DNA of 64,000 nt. It comes from Flavobacterium sp. JAD_PAG50586_2 (GTDB lineage: Bacteria > Bacteroidota > Bacteroidia > Flavobacteriales > Flavobacteriaceae). A program made the translations under genes and the position numbers. A model generated the notes under the pieces. It was not told where the DNA came from, ran no database searches, and saw nothing but the letters and a program-made list of their open reading frames with translations. Position 1 is the stretch's first letter. The number at the start of each line of letters is the position of its first letter. The stretch covers positions 3,696,724 through 3,760,723 of the forward strand of contig CP096136.1 of NCBI GenBank assembly GCA_023213215.1, given 5' to 3'. Shown piece by piece: positions 63,280 through 64,000 of this stretch.

Positions 63280-64000
63280 TTATTCATCGTCCTCAGAGTC
63301 GTCTTCTGAATCATCATCATCGATAATTTCATCGTCATCCTCTTCATCGTCATCAACTGTACCCTCATCTTCAAGAACTTCTAAAACCGGTTTAACCCTT
63401 TCGATAGCTTCAACTTCAATAACGTTTCCATCTTCATCAACTTCAGGTTCAGAAACGTCGTCTTTCATTACTTTGGTTACGGCTGCAATTGAGTCGTTTC
63501 CTTTAATATTGATTAGTTTCACACCTTGTGTTGCTCTTCCCATTACACGTAAATCTTCAACCGCCATTCTGATGGTTAATCCAGATTTGTTGATAATCAT
63601 CAGATCATCTGCATCTGTCACAGAATTAATCGAAATCAGCTTTCCTGTTTTTTCGGTAATGTTAAGCGTTTTTACACCTTTTCCACCACGGTTTGTAATT
63701 CTGTATTCGTCAAGTGAAGAACGTTTTCCGTAACCGTTTTCAGCAACTACAAGAATCTCACTCTCCATATCATTTACAGTAACCATGCCAATTACTTCAT
63801 CGGTTTCATCTTTTAACGTAATTCCACGAACTCCGGAAGCTGTTCTTCCCATTGGACGTGTTTTGGTTTCTTCGAAACGAACTAATTTTCCTGACTTAAC
63901 CGCTAAAATGATTTGGCTCTCACCATTAGTTAACTGAGCACCTAATAATTCGTCATCTTCCTTAATGGTAATGGCAGCAACTCCGTTAACCCTTGGTTTA
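63280..64000 (-). CDS. gyrA: DNA gyrase subunit A, C-terminal part (cut by window edge)
   Basis: The frame runs to the window edge without a stop, so only the last ~240 residues are seen. They form blades of the DNA-wrapping beta-pinwheel: GRTASGVRGI, KRSSLDEYRITNRGGKGVKT and GRATQGVKLINI repeats. The protein ends in a very acidic tail (DDDEEDDDEIIDDDDSEDD). Such acidic tails modulate DNA wrapping in other gyrases. parC is a possible alternative, but the GRxxxGV pinwheel motifs and tail favour gyrA. Confidence 0.9.
   Translation of the reverse strand, partial: KPRVNGVAAITIKEDDELLGAQLTNGESQIILAVKSGKLVRFEETKTRPMGRTASGVRGITLKDETDEVIGMVTVNDMESEILVVAENGYGKRSSLDEYRITNRGGKGVKTLNITEKTGKLISINSVTDADDLMIINKSGLTIRMAVEDLRVMGRATQGVKLINIKGNDSIAAVTKVMKDDVSEPEVDEDGNVIEVEAIERVKPVLEVLEDEGTVDDDEEDDDEIIDDDDSEDDSEDDE

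Noticed and set aside
63263..63733. 156-aa Ser-rich ORF on the plus strand
   Set aside because: Antisense of the acidic gyrA tail (GAT/GAA read backwards gives Ser codons).

Overview
The window is chromosomal DNA from a member of the Bacteroidota, most likely Flavobacterium or a close relative. The evidence is AT-rich sequence, promoters of the TTTG-N19-TAnnTTTG type, several outer-membrane receptors built on a carboxypeptidase-like domain plus plug plus barrel, paired BlaI/M56 sensors, DUF1684 and DUF3667 proteins, and a genome-wide style of bidirectional hairpin terminators. The taxonomic call is inference from gene content; no 16S rRNA gene is present. The content is mostly ordinary core genome. 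There is no phage, no CRISPR array, no complete insertion sequence and no biosynthetic cluster.

Layout. 1-5.4 kb: CPBP protease, ferritin, a PAS protein that ends just after an H-box-like helix, TatD and DUF1684 (coupled), and an MFS transporter. 5.5-10.8 kb: a BlaI repressor followed by two tandem M56 (BlaR1-like) proteases and a small exported protein. These share a repeated ~70-residue periplasmic domain and coiled-coil tails, and twin 16-bp palindromes lie upstream. 10.9-16.9 kb: a 48-aa protein, tRNA-Arg(ACG) with a duplicated 3' fragment, MATE pump, small acidic protein, Fpg/Nei glycosylase coupled to DUF72, MFS transporter, pentapeptide-repeat protein. 17-24.4 kb: MoxR ATPase and VWA partner, guaC, miaE, an outer-membrane receptor. 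24.4-35 kb: glyA, fahA, gcvT, S41 protease, surface protein, yebC, a PadR/membrane-protein pair, DUF3667. 35-44.5 kb: cysteine synthase, oligopeptidase B, a 21-bp minisatellite, ltaE, prfB with its programmed +1 frameshift, lpxD, a candidate small RNA, dienelactone hydrolase, phosphate-selective-type porin. 44.5-47.3 kb: a Lys-rich protein and the DUF47-PiT phosphate transport operon; TTAACAT repeats at an 11-bp period lie next to both promoters. 47.4-64 kb: acyl-CoA carboxylase, M1 peptidase, DoxX, menE-CPBP, arsC-like, TonB receptor, fumC, CAP lipoprotein, pdxH, STAS-like/rnz, a small exported protein, TPR protein and the 3' part of gyrA.

Two things cut across the whole window. First, at least twelve genes, several of them housekeeping (pdxH, rnz, cysteine synthase, acyl-CoA carboxylase), are broken by single-base indels; 14 of 15 events are one base missing from a homopolymer. 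This looks like uncorrected sequencing error rather than gene decay, so I annotate these as whole genes with a disrupted frame. Second, two dispersed palindromic repeat families (three copies each) sit in intergenic DNA. The regulatory structures most worth a second look are the four-copy periplasmic domain in the BlaI/M56 module, the 21-bp array, the structured RNA near 42,335 and the 11-bp-period repeats around the phosphate genes.
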